NCBI RefSeq assembly: GCF_003063435.1
Contig: NZ_NESL01000001.1
Location: 124,001 to 188,000, forward strand
Source: Limnohabitans sp. 2KL-1
GTDB taxonomy: Bacteria > Pseudomonadota > Gammaproteobacteria > Burkholderiales > Burkholderiaceae_C
DNA: 64,000 nt
Direction of reading: 5' to 3'
In this document: piece after piece, positions 50,047 to 57,938 of the stretch
Position numbering within the stretch: the first letter of the stretch is position 1
Layout of the letters: each line of letters begins with the position of its first letter
Notes under the pieces: model-generated
Seen by the model: the letters and a program-made list of their open reading frames with translations, nothing else
The model's database searches: none
What the model was told of the DNA's origin: nothing
Program-made: the position numbers and the translations under genes

Positions 50047-51024
50047 ATGCCTGCAAACCCACTACAAACACTTCAACTGGCCCGCGCCACCCTCGACATT
50101 GAGGCCGCCGCTTTGCTCCAACTCAAGGACAGGCTGGATGTGGACTTTGTGCAGGCCGTGGACATGATGCTGGGCGTACAAGGCCGTGTCGTGGTCACGG
50201 GCATGGGCAAGAGTGGTCACATTGGGCGCAAGATTGCGGCCACGCTGGCCTCTACAGGCACGCCGGCCATGTTCGTGCACCCGGCCGAGGCCAGTCACGG
50301 TGACTTGGGCATGATCAAGACAGTCGATGTGGTGCTGGCCATCTCCAACAGTGGGGAAAGCGACGAGCTGGTTGCCATCTTGCCTGTGCTCAAACGCCAG
50401 GGCGTCCCCCTGATCGCCATGACCGGCGGTTTGAACTCGTCGTTGGCTCGCCATGCCGATGTGGTGCTCGACAGCTCGGTGGACAAGGAGGCTTGTCCCC
50501 TGAACTTGGCCCCGACCGCCAGCACCACGGTCCAGTTGGCCTTGGGCGATGCGCTGGCCGTGGCCTTATTGGATGCCCGGGGCTTCAAGCCCGAAGACTT
50601 TGCGCGCAGCCATCCCGGTGGTTCACTTGGGCGCAAGCTCTTGACGCATGTCAGCGATGTGATGCGCAAAGGCAGCAATGTGCCCCAAGTCAGCCCGGAT
50701 GCCGAGTTCACCGCACTCATGCGCGAGATGAGCAGCAAAGGCCTGGGCGCCACCTCGGTGACCGATGTCGATGGTCGCGTACTGGGTGTGTTTACCGACG
50801 GCGACTTGCGACGCCTGATTGAAAAAGGGGTTGACTTGCGCGCCCTCAAGGCCTGCGATGTGATGCACGCCGATCCACGCACCATCCGGCAAGATGCATT
50901 GGCCGTCGAAGCCGCTGAAATGATGGAGCTGTACCGCATCACCAGCATTTTGGTGGTCGATGCGCAAGGTCTCCTGTGCGGGGCGATCAACTCCAATGAC
51001 TTGATGCGCGCCAAGGTGATCTGA
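50047..51024 (+). CDS. kdsD: Arabinose-5-phosphate isomerase
   Basis: Protein of 325 aa from ATG 50047 (an ATG at 50005 with an AGGGAG site would add 14 residues). SIS domain with GRVVVTGMGKSGHIGRKIAATLASTGTPAMFVHPAEASHGDLGM and two C-terminal CBS domains (DVMRKGSNVPQV..., DVMHADPRTIRQ...). Converts ribulose-5-phosphate to arabinose-5-phosphate for Kdo synthesis. Followed at once by kdsC. The GATAAAAT string at 50031-50038 could be a -10 element of the operon promoter if the later start is right. Confidence 0.93.
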   Translation: MPANPLQTLQLARATLDIEAAALLQLKDRLDVDFVQAVDMMLGVQGRVVVTGMGKSGHIGRKIAATLASTGTPAMFVHPAEASHGDLGMIKTVDVVLAISNSGESDELVAILPVLKRQGVPLIAMTGGLNSSLARHADVVLDSSVDKEACPLNLAPTASTTVQLALGDALAVALLDARGFKPEDFARSHPGGSLGRKLLTHVSDVMRKGSNVPQVSPDAEFTALMREMSSKGLGATSVTDVDGRVLGVFTDGDLRRLIEKGVDLRALKACDVMHADPRTIRQDALAVEAAEMMELYRITSILVVDAQGLLCGAINSNDLMRAKVI

Positions 51025-51025
51025 C

Positions 51026-51604
51026 ATGCAACCCTTTAGCCCAGCTTTGCATTACCCGCCTGAATTGCTCTTGCAGGCGCAAGGCATTCGCGTGGCTTTT
51101 TTGGACATCGATGGCGTGTTGACCGATGGCGGTCTGTATTTTTCAGAAGCCGGCGAGACCCTCAAGCGCTTCAACACGCTGGATGGCCAAGGGCTCAAAC
51201 TGTTGCAAAAAGCGGGCATCACACCCGTGGTCATCACGGGGCGGGACTCGGCCCCCTTGCGGTTGCGTCTGAAAGCGCTGGGCATCACACATGCCCGCTT
51301 CGGAACCGAAGACAAACGCCCTGCTGCCGAAGCCTTTTTGCGTGAATTGAAGTTGGACTGGACGCACGCCGCCGCCATGGGTGACGATTGGCCAGATTTG
51401 CCCGTCATGCAGCGTGCCGCTTTCGCTTGTGCCCCAGCCAACGCACACGCGCAGGCCAAAGCCATCGCACACCACATCACATGCGAACGAGGCGGCGATG
51501 GTGCCGCCCGTGCATTTTGCGACCTGTTGCTGGTGGCTGGGGGTCATTACGCCCGCTTGCTGGCGCAAGTGGGGGTCAACGACCATCCTGGTGCTTCCGC
51601 ATGA
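51026..51604 (+). CDS. kdsC: 3-deoxy-D-manno-octulosonate 8-phosphate phosphatase
   Basis: Protein of 192 aa, C0-type HAD phosphatase without a cap. Motif I FLDIDGVLTDG (catalytic Asp pair), motif II VITGRDS, motif IV AAMGDDWPDLPVM. Removes phosphate from Kdo-8-phosphate. Starts 1 base after kdsD and overlaps lptC by 4 bases. Confidence 0.95.
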   Translation: MQPFSPALHYPPELLLQAQGIRVAFLDIDGVLTDGGLYFSEAGETLKRFNTLDGQGLKLLQKAGITPVVITGRDSAPLRLRLKALGITHARFGTEDKRPAAEAFLRELKLDWTHAAAMGDDWPDLPVMQRAAFACAPANAHAQAKAIAHHITCERGGDGAARAFCDLLLVAGGHYARLLAQVGVNDHPGASA

Positions 51605-52212
51605 GCTGGCTGGACCCCTTCCGGCGCACTCTGGACCGACTGACTTTGTACCTGCCCTTGATCATTTTTGCTTTTTTGGCATTGGGCAGTTGGTGGTTGG
51701 TGCAAAGCATGCCTGAGATATTGCCACAAGGCATGGACAAGTTGCTGCGCAAAGATCCCGACTATCGGCTTGAAAAATTCACCGTCAAATCCTTCGATGC
51801 CTCAGGCCGCCTGACCCGTGAAATCACGGGTGCCAATGCCACACATTTCCCAGCGCGTCAGGAGTTGCATATTGAGGAGATTCGGATCTATGCGCAAAAC
51901 GAAGCGGGAACCCAATTCAGGGCACAGGCCCAAAAAGGCGTCTCCAGCGAAAACGATCACCGTGTGACTTTGATGGGCGATGCCCAAGCGGTCAGAAAAG
52001 CCGATCGGACTGGACCACAGATCCAACTCAGGGGTGAGTCCCTGACGGCGTGGATGGACGAGGAGCGTGTTATTTCGACTTTGCCGGTGGAAATCATGCG
52101 AGGCAAGGATCTGTTCAATGCGCAGACCATGGACTTTGACATCCGAAATGGTCAATACGAACTCAAGGGGCGTGTTCGTTCGGTGCTGGCACCTTCAGTT
52201 GGCAAGCCATGA
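51601..52212 (+). CDS. lptC: LPS export protein LptC
   Basis: Protein of 203 aa from ATG 51601, overlapping kdsC. One N-terminal membrane anchor (LYLPLIIFAFLALGSWWLV) followed by a periplasmic beta-jellyroll with HIEEIRIYAQNEAGTQFRAQAQKGVS and LFNAQTMDFDIRNGQYELKGRVRS, the LptC pattern. It passes LPS from LptB2FG to LptA. A terminator follows, and lptA and lptB, which usually come next, are absent from this place. Confidence 0.88.
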   Translation: MSWLDPFRRTLDRLTLYLPLIIFAFLALGSWWLVQSMPEILPQGMDKLLRKDPDYRLEKFTVKSFDASGRLTREITGANATHFPARQELHIEEIRIYAQNEAGTQFRAQAQKGVSSENDHRVTLMGDAQAVRKADRTGPQIQLRGESLTAWMDEERVISTLPVEIMRGKDLFNAQTMDFDIRNGQYELKGRVRSVLAPSVGKP

Positions 52213-52245
52213 CACCACCCACGTTGGTCACGTAGCCACCAACAA

Positions 52246-52277
52246 CAAAGCCCTGCATAGCAGGGCTTTGTTTTTTC
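52246..52277 (+). terminator. Intrinsic terminator after lptC
   Basis: CAAAGCCCTG (52246-52255), loop CATAG, CAGGGCTTTG (52261-52270), then TTTTTT. A perfect 10-bp stem, so the kdsD-kdsC-lptC transcript ends here. Confidence 0.9.
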
Positions 52278-52311
52278 AACCGGCTGACTTTGAAATCAGC
52301 CTGAAATGATT

Positions 52312-52851
52312 TCAGTAACCGCCGCCGTAGCCGCCGCCACCTTCACGGCGACCGCCACCACCAGCACCGCCGCTGCCGCCACGTGGGCCAGCACCGTAGG
52401 GGCTGCGGAAACCACCGCCGCCGCCTTCGCCGCCACCGTAGCCGCCGCCGCCTTCGCGACGACCACCGCCGCCGCCGCCGCCGTAACCGCCGCCGCCTTC
52501 ACGACGACCGCCGCCGCCACCACCACCGTAGCCGCCACCACCACCGCCGCCGTAGCCGCCACCACCACCGAAACCGCCGCCACCGGAACGGGGGGGACGT
52601 GCTTCCATGGGGCGTGCTTCGTTCACGACCACGTTACGGCCGCCCAAAGGCTGACCATTCATGCCGTTGATTGCGGCTTGGGCTTCGTCATCGCTGCCCA
52701 TTTCCACAAAGCCGAAGCCTTTGGAGCGGCCAGTGTCACGCTCCATCATGACTTTGGCGCTGGTCACAGCACCGAATTCACCGAAAGCTTGTTCCAGATC
52801 GCCGTCGCGAACCGAATAAGGCAGGTTGCCGACGTAAAGTTTGTTGCCCAT
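52312..52851 (-). CDS. Glycine-rich RRM RNA-binding protein
   Basis: Protein of 179 aa. One RRM with RNP2 KLYVGNLPY (residues 4-12) and RNP1 SKGFGFVEM (about 43-51). From residue 85 to the end it is almost only Gly, Tyr and Arg, with repeated GYGGGGGGG and RREGGGGYGG blocks. This is the bacterial Rbp/glycine-rich RNA-binding family known from cyanobacteria and proteobacteria, often cold-induced. About 230 bases of non-coding DNA separate it from amtB, enough for a regulated leader. The C-terminal tract could promote condensate formation. Confidence 0.93.
   Translation of the reverse strand: MGNKLYVGNLPYSVRDGDLEQAFGEFGAVTSAKVMMERDTGRSKGFGFVEMGSDDEAQAAINGMNGQPLGGRNVVVNEARPMEARPPRSGGGGFGGGGGYGGGGGGGYGGGGGGGRREGGGGYGGGGGGGRREGGGGYGGGEGGGGGFRSPYGAGPRGGSGGAGGGGRREGGGGYGGGY
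52320..52590. repeat. Low-complexity Gly-codon repeat tract
   Basis: GCCGCCGCC/ACCGCC-type trinucleotide runs with two near-identical copies of a unit encoding GYGGGGGGGRREGG. The tract encodes the C-terminus of the RRM protein and explains the long Ala/Thr-rich open frames on the forward strand here. It is likely to vary in length between strains. Confidence 0.75.
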
Positions 52852-53080
52852 GAAAGGGACTCCTCAAAACACAGAGATAAAAGCGATGGAGCTCCGAAAG
52901 CGCATTCAACAAACCTGAAAACATCGGAAGGGAAGCGAAACTGATCTGGTCACCGCGAACATTACTTCACCATTTTTTACAGTGAAGTTCAATCATTATG
53001 CGCCATAAAACCAAAAACAGTGCAAGGGGTATCCCTTCAAAACCCGCCAGTGTGGGCTTTGTCACACGCTGTGGGTGTTT

Positions 53081-54283
53081 TTACCAACTGACCTCCCGAT
53101 CTGGCGTGGCACTGATCTTGTGCACGGTCAAATCCGCACCGTCATATTCTTCTTCGGGGCTGAGTTTCAGGCCCAAAGAGATTTTCAAAATACCGTAAAC
53201 CAACAGCCCGCCCAGCAATGCCCATAGGACCCCCAAAGCGGTGCCTATCAGCTGGGCCGTGAAATTGACGCCGCCAAGCCCGCCCAAGGCGTGGCTGCCA
53301 AAAATGCCCGCAGCCAGGCCGCCCCATGCGCCGCAAAGCCCATGCAAAGGCCAAACGCCCAAAACATCGTCGATCTTCCATTTGTTCTGGGTCAGCGTGA
53401 ACATGATCACAAACAAACCACCAGCCACTGCACCCGTGATCAGTGCACCAAAAGGGTGCATTAAGTCAGACCCTGCACACACGGCCACCAAACCGGCCAA
53501 GGGCCCGTTGTGCACAAAACCCGGGTCATTTTTGCCCAATACCAAGGCGATCAGCGTGCCGCCGACCATGGCCATCAGCGAGTTGACCGCCACCAAGCCA
53601 GAAATCTTGTCCAGCGTCTGGGCACTCATCACGTTGAAGCCAAACCAGCCCACGATCAAAATCCAGGAGCCCAAGGCCAAAAACGGGATGCTCGACGGCG
53701 GGTGCGCCGAGACCTGGCCGTCCTTGCGGTAGCGGTTGTAACGCGCACCCAGCAGCACAACCGCCGGCAGTGCGATCCAGCCACCCATGGCGTGCACCAC
53801 CACCGAGCCGGCAAAGTCATGGAACTCGTCACCCGTGACCGCCTTGATCCAAGCCTGCACGCCAAAGTGCTGGTTCCAGGCAATGCCCTCAAAGAAGGGA
53901 TAAACAAAGCCCACGATGACGGCGGTGGCGATCAGCTGGGGCCAGAACTTGGCCCGTTCGGCAATGCCGCCCGAAATGATGGCGGGAATGGCTGCGGCGA
54001 AGGTCAGCAAAAAGAAGAATTTGACCAGGTCATACCCGTTCTTGGCAGCTAGTTGCTCTGCCCCCACAAAGAATGTGGTGCCGTAAGCCACGCTGTAACC
54101 CACCACAAAATAAACCACGGTGGACACCGAAAAATCCACCAGGATCTTGACCAGCGCATTGACTTGGTTCTTTTTGCGAACCGTGCCCAGCTCCAGAAAG
54201 GCAAAACCGGCGTGCATGGCCAGCACCATGATGCCGCCCAACAAAATAAATAGCGCGTCTGCGCCCTGTTTCAGTGCTTCCAT
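53081..54283 (-). CDS. amtB: Ammonium transporter AmtB
   Basis: Protein of 400 aa with about eleven membrane segments and the Amt signature DFAGSVVVHAMGGWIALPAVVLLGARYNRY; pore residues in the LHGLCGAWGG segment near the C-terminus are kept. There is no cleavable signal peptide, unlike E. coli AmtB. No glnK gene is next to it, so its PII partner must be elsewhere. A sigma-54-like element and a long hairpin lie upstream of its start. Confidence 0.94.
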   Translation of the reverse strand: MEALKQGADALFILLGGIMVLAMHAGFAFLELGTVRKKNQVNALVKILVDFSVSTVVYFVVGYSVAYGTTFFVGAEQLAAKNGYDLVKFFFLLTFAAAIPAIISGGIAERAKFWPQLIATAVIVGFVYPFFEGIAWNQHFGVQAWIKAVTGDEFHDFAGSVVVHAMGGWIALPAVVLLGARYNRYRKDGQVSAHPPSSIPFLALGSWILIVGWFGFNVMSAQTLDKISGLVAVNSLMAMVGGTLIALVLGKNDPGFVHNGPLAGLVAVCAGSDLMHPFGALITGAVAGGLFVIMFTLTQNKWKIDDVLGVWPLHGLCGAWGGLAAGIFGSHALGGLGGVNFTAQLIGTALGVLWALLGGLLVYGILKISLGLKLSPEEEYDGADLTVHKISATPDREVSW

Positions 54284-54312
54284 GAACGTCTCTTGAGGAT
54301 TTTTGAATTGAT

Positions 54313-54350
54313 TTGGTGCATAAAGGGCTCAAAAGCCTTTTATGCACCAA
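54313..54350. repeat. Long hairpin in the amtB leader
   Basis: TTGGTGCATAAA (54313-54324) pairs with TTTATGCACCAA (54339-54350), and GGCT with AGCC inside, leaving a CAAA loop. The arms contain GGTGCA and TGCACC, the half-sites of NtrC boxes, though in outward order. It lies 30-67 bases upstream of the amtB start. Confidence 0.65.
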
Positions 54351-54355
54351 ACAAA

Positions 54356-54371
54356 AGCAAGAAATAGGCCT
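54356..54371 (-). promoter_or_regulatory. Sigma-54-like promoter of amtB
   Basis: Read on the reverse strand: AGGCCTATTTCTTGCT. GG and GC are 10 bases apart, with YR and TTGCT positions as in the -24/-12 consensus TGGCAYR-N4-TTGCW (the first T and the A after GGC differ). Sigma-54 control fits an ammonium transporter gene. Confidence 0.45.
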
Positions 54372-54453
54372 CAATCAATGCGCGTCAACAAAGGGCTTTC
54401 AGGGCGCTCACGTAAGATTCTTCTTTTTTTGAAGTTCTGCACTGCATATTCAC

Positions 54454-55020
54454 ATGGAAGCATTCCTCGTCTCTACCGGCATCGTGGCCCTGGCCGAAAT
54501 GGGTGACAAAACCCAACTGTTGTCGCTGGTGCTGGCCGCCCGTTTTCGCAAACCCTGGCCCATCGTGCTGGGTATTCTGGTGGCTACGCTCGCCAACCAT
54601 GGCCTGGCCGGTGCCGTGGGCAGCTGGGTCACCACCATGATGGGACCGACCGCGCTGCGCTGGGTGCTGGGTGCGTCCTTCATCGCCATGGCGGTGTGGA
54701 TGCTGATCCCCGACAAACTCGACGACGAAGACAGCGACAGCGCCCCGCGCATGGGCGTGTTCCTCACCACCGTAGTGGCTTTCTTTCTGGCCGAGATGGG
54801 CGATAAAACCCAGATCGCCACTGTGATGCTGGCTGCGCAATACAACGCCTGGTTCATGGTGGTCGCGGGCACCACACTGGGCATGATGCTGGCCAACGCC
54901 CCCGTGGTGTGGCTGGGCGATGCCATCACCAAGCGCGTGCCGCTGCGCATGGTGCACATCGTCTCGGCCGTGATCTTTGCGATTTTGGGTGTGATCGCCC
55001 TGTCGGGCTGGGGCACGTAA
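54454..55020 (+). CDS. mneA: GDT1/UPF0016 family manganese exporter
   Basis: Protein of 188 aa with six membrane segments and the duplicated signature EMGDKTQLLSL (about residues 12-22) and EMGDKTQIATV (about 115-125). Each half holds one cation-binding motif. Bacterial members (MneA) export Mn2+. It is divergent from amtB. The yybP-ykoY manganese riboswitch, which often precedes such genes, was not recognised in the short leader. Confidence 0.88.
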   Translation: MEAFLVSTGIVALAEMGDKTQLLSLVLAARFRKPWPIVLGILVATLANHGLAGAVGSWVTTMMGPTALRWVLGASFIAMAVWMLIPDKLDDEDSDSAPRMGVFLTTVVAFFLAEMGDKTQIATVMLAAQYNAWFMVVAGTTLGMMLANAPVVWLGDAITKRVPLRMVHIVSAVIFAILGVIALSGWGT

Positions 55021-55196
55021 CGGGGCTTGATGGCTCACGGCATCGCTCTCATGACCTTCATGGCCTGACGCATCGTCAGCAGGTCGGTGGCTTCAGCCCC
55101 GACATGGGGCCAGGGCGAATTCAAGATCACCAGCACCAGTGAGGACCATATCGGACCTGAAGGTGCCGACCTACAAATCCAACGAACCCCATGGGT

Positions 55197-56012
55197 TCAA
55201 GCAGGCACTGGGCGCTTGTAAATGACGTGGTAAACCCCGGCCACCAGCAAAGCACCGCCCAGAATATTGCCCAGGATCACGGGCAGCAGATTGCCCAGCA
55301 TGCCGCTCCAGGTGACGGCGGGGTAGCCCGTCAGGCCGCCGTGCTGCAGCAGCATGGCCAGCGGCATCACATACATGTTGGCGATGCTGTGTTCAAAACC
55401 AGCCGCCACAAACGCCATCACCGGCAGCATCACGGCCACGGCCTTGTCGACCACACTGCGCCCGGCCATGGCCATCCACACGGCCATGCAGACCAGCACA
55501 TTGCACAACACGCCGCGCAGCAAGGCGGTGACAAATGGCAGCTCTTGTTTGGCCACGGCGATCTGAACCACCTTGTGCCCAATCGCCCCGCCATTCAGGT
55601 TGGCATGGCCGCTGGCGAACACCAACAGCGCCAGAGCGGCCGCACCCACCAAATTGGCCAGGCACACGATGCCCCAGTTGCGCAGCACCTGCGCCGCGCT
55701 GACCCGGCCATCGGCCCAGGCCATGACTATCAGGTTGTTGCCGGTGAACAACTCGGCCCCGGCGACCACCACCATGAACAAGCCCACCGAGAACACCAAA
55801 CCGCCCAGCACCGCACTTGTGGCGAAGCCCAGCGTCGGGTCGGACTTGACCAGCACAAACAGCATGGCCCCCAAGCCAATGAACGCCCCGGCCAGCACGC
55901 CCAGCAAAGCCAGCGGCAGCGCGGCCATGCGGGCCTTGGCTTCGCCAACCCCCTCGACGCGGCGGGCGATTTCGACCGGACTGTAGGCGTCCGAGCCATA
56001 AAGTTCTGACAT
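55197..56012 (-). CDS. Formate/nitrite transporter family protein
   Basis: Protein of 271 aa from ATG 56012, which has an AGGAG site 5 bases upstream; frames extending to 56096 lie in the metX leader. Six membrane segments with FNT signatures GAELFTGNNLI (about residues 83-93) and GFEHSIANMYVMP. It forms a pentameric channel for formate, nitrite or similar monovalent anions. Divergent from metX; its promoter lies in the same 190-base region. Confidence 0.9.
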   Translation of the reverse strand: MSELYGSDAYSPVEIARRVEGVGEAKARMAALPLALLGVLAGAFIGLGAMLFVLVKSDPTLGFATSAVLGGLVFSVGLFMVVVAGAELFTGNNLIVMAWADGRVSAAQVLRNWGIVCLANLVGAAALALLVFASGHANLNGGAIGHKVVQIAVAKQELPFVTALLRGVLCNVLVCMAVWMAMAGRSVVDKAVAVMLPVMAFVAAGFEHSIANMYVMPLAMLLQHGGLTGYPAVTWSGMLGNLLPVILGNILGGALLVAGVYHVIYKRPVPA

Positions 56013-56020
56013 GCGTGCTC

Positions 56021-56051
56021 CTGACATGGACCGGGCCTTCGCCCTTATACT
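56021..56051 (+). promoter_or_regulatory. Sigma-70 promoter of metXW
   Basis: CTGACA (56021-56026) and TATACT (56046-56051), 19 bases apart. Transcription would begin near 56058, exactly at the first base of the riboswitch-like structure. Confidence 0.5.
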
Positions 56052-56058
56052 CGCCCCA

Positions 56059-56124
56059 TGCGCCGATTTGAACCCGATTGCGGGCGCCGGAACCACCAGA
56101 GTTCCGAAATTCAGCTAAATGGCG
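56059..56124 (+). promoter_or_regulatory. SAM-II-like riboswitch of metXW
   Basis: The leader reads GCGC-CGATTTGAACCCGATTGCGG-GCGC (56060-56086), then a variable hairpin (GGAAC...GTTCC, 56089-56105), then AGCTAAATGG (56112-56121). The GATTT-AACC-GATTGC core between a short stem and the downstream AGCTAAA match the SAM-II (SAM-alpha) aptamer core of known metX leaders. Binding of S-adenosylmethionine would lock the pseudoknot and affect the terminator that follows. Call is by pattern; no covariance model was run. Confidence 0.75.
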
Positions 56125-56144
56125 TGTGTTTCAACCCACTGAAG

Positions 56145-56183
56145 CCCGGCCCAGCTGACTGCGAAGCCGGGTTTTGTTTTTTG
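56145..56183 (+). terminator. Riboswitch-associated terminator hairpin
   Basis: CCCGGC (56145-56150) pairs with GCCGGG (56166-56171), followed by TTTTGTTTTTT. It stands between the aptamer and the metX start codon at 56202, so it can act as the transcription-control platform. Confidence 0.7.
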
Positions 56184-56201
56184 AACACCTGAACACTTTC
56201 G

Positions 56202-57356
56202 ATGCTGATCGCCGAGCCCAAAAGCATGCTGTTTGAAGCCCCTTTGCCTTTGCAAAGCGGTGCGTCCATCCGTGGCTATTCGCTGAGCTACGAAACCTAC
56301 GGCACGCTCAATGCCGACAAGTCCAACGCCGTGCTGATCTGCCACGCCCTGAACGCCTCGCACCATGTGGCCGGCGTCTATGCCGACCAGCCAAAAAACG
56401 TGGGCTGGTGGGACAACATGATCGGCCCCGGCAAACCGCTGGACACCGATCAATTTTTCGTGATTGGCGTGAACAACCTGGGCTCGTGCTTTGGCTCGAC
56501 CGGCCCCATGAACACCCACCCCGACACGGGACGCGTGTACGGCGCAGACTTCCCGGTGGTCACCGTCGAAGACTGGGTCAACGCGCAAGCCAGACTGCTC
56601 GACGCCTTGGGCATTGAACAACTGGCCGCCGTGATGGGTGGCAGCCTGGGCGGCATGCAAGCCCTGAGCTGGACGCTGCAATACCCCGAGCGGGTCAAGC
56701 ATGCGGTGGTGGTGGCCAGCGCGCCCAACCTGAATGCCGAGAACATCGCCTTCAACGAAGTGGCACGCCGCGCCATCGTGACCGACCCTGATTTTCATGA
56801 CGGCCACTTTTACGAACACGGCGTGGTGCCCAAGCGCGGCCTGCGCATCGCCCGCATGATCGGCCACATCACGTATTTGAGCGACGACGTGATGAATGAA
56901 AAATTTGGCCGCGAGCTGCGCGAAGCCGTCACGCACAACGCCACGGGCTACAAATACTCCACGCAAGAAGTCGAGTTCCAGATTGAAAGCTACCTGCGCT
57001 ACCAGGGCGACAAATTCAGCGAGTACTTTGATGCCAATACCTATTTGCTGATCACCCGGGCGCTGGATTACTTCGACCCGGCCCGCGCCTTTGGCGGCGA
57101 CCTGTCCAAAGCGCTGGCCCGCGCCAGCTGCAAATTTTTACTGGTCAGCTTCAGCACCGACTGGCGCTTCTCGCCCGCCCGCAGCCGTGAGATGGTCAAG
57201 GCCCTGCTCGACAACCGCCGCGACGTGAGCTACGCTGAAATCGACGCACCGCACGGGCACGACGCTTTCCTGCTCGACGATGCGCGTTACCTGAACGTGG
57301 TGCGCTCGTACTTCGACAACATGGCCCATGCCCTGAACGAAGGAGGTGCCGCATGA
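56202..57356 (+). CDS. metX: Homoserine O-acyltransferase
   Basis: Protein of 384 aa of the alpha/beta-hydrolase MetX family. Nucleophile Ser148 in [12 protein letters not shown], with Asp in [11 protein letters not shown] and His in [10 protein letters not shown] near the C-terminus. It activates homoserine for methionine synthesis; proteobacterial MetX enzymes are often succinyltransferases, and the sequence alone does not settle the acyl donor. It overlaps metW by 4 bases and is preceded by a SAM-II-like leader. Confidence 0.95.
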   Translation: MLIAEPKSMLFEAPLPLQSGASIRGYSLSYETYGTLNADKSNAVLICHALNASHHVAGVYADQPKNVGWWDNMIGPGKPLDTDQFFVIGVNNLGSCFGSTGPMNTHPDTGRVYGADFPVVTVEDWVNAQARLLDALGIEQLAAVMGGSLGGMQALSWTLQYPERVKHAVVVASAPNLNAENIAFNEVARRAIVTDPDFHDGHFYEHGVVPKRGLRIARMIGHITYLSDDVMNEKFGRELREAVTHNATGYKYSTQEVEFQIESYLRYQGDKFSEYFDANTYLLITRALDYFDPARAFGGDLSKALARASCKFLLVSFSTDWRFSPARSREMVKALLDNRRDVSYAEIDAPHGHDAFLLDDARYLNVVRSYFDNMAHALNEGGAA

Positions 57357-57937
57357 GCGACCCCTTGATCATGCAAGCCATTGCACGGCTGGTGCCCCAC
57401 GGTGCCCGCGTGCTTGACCTGGGCTGCGGCGATGGCGCCTTGCTGGCTTATTTGCAACAACACAATGGTTGCACTGGCTACGGTGTGGAGCTGGACGATG
57501 CCAATGTGCACGCGTGCGTCAAGCGCGGTGTGAACGTGCTGCAGCTGAACCTGGACGAAGGCCTGAGCCTGTTTGCCGACCAATCGTTTGACGTGGTGCT
57601 GCAAATCGACACCCTGCAACACCTGCGCAACGCCGAAACCATGCTGCGCGAGACGGTGCGCGTGGGCCGCGTGGGCATTGTGGCCTTCCCCAATTTCGCG
57701 CACTGGTTTAACCGCCTGAGCGTGCTGCAAGGCCGCATGCCGGTGACCAAGCGCCTGCCCTACCAGTGGTACGACACGCCCAACATCCGCGTGGGCACCT
57801 TTGCCGACTTTGGCGACCTGGTCCGCAAAAACCACTTGCAGGTGGTGGACGCTTTCGGTCTGCAAAACGGCCAGGAAGTGCGCCACTTCCCGAACCTGAT
57901 GGCAGGCACGGCGGTCTACAAGCTGCAGCGCGGCTGA
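57353..57937 (+). CDS. metW: Methionine biosynthesis protein MetW
   Basis: Protein of 194 aa with the SAM-methyltransferase fold: [15 protein letters not shown] (motif I, about residues 22-36) and [22 protein letters not shown]. MetW is required with MetX for full homoserine acyltransferase activity in many proteobacteria. It overlaps metX by 4 bases and is followed after 1 base by an MFS gene. Confidence 0.95.
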   Translation: MSDPLIMQAIARLVPHGARVLDLGCGDGALLAYLQQHNGCTGYGVELDDANVHACVKRGVNVLQLNLDEGLSLFADQSFDVVLQIDTLQHLRNAETMLRETVRVGRVGIVAFPNFAHWFNRLSVLQGRMPVTKRLPYQWYDTPNIRVGTFADFGDLVRKNHLQVVDAFGLQNGQEVRHFPNLMAGTAVYKLQRG

Positions 57938-57938
57938 G

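Noticed and set aside
52306..52944. Ala/Thr-rich forward frames over the RRM gene
   Set aside because: They are the complement of Gly-codon repeats of the RRM protein. The repeated look is not a CRISPR array, as units are short, in frame and without spacers.
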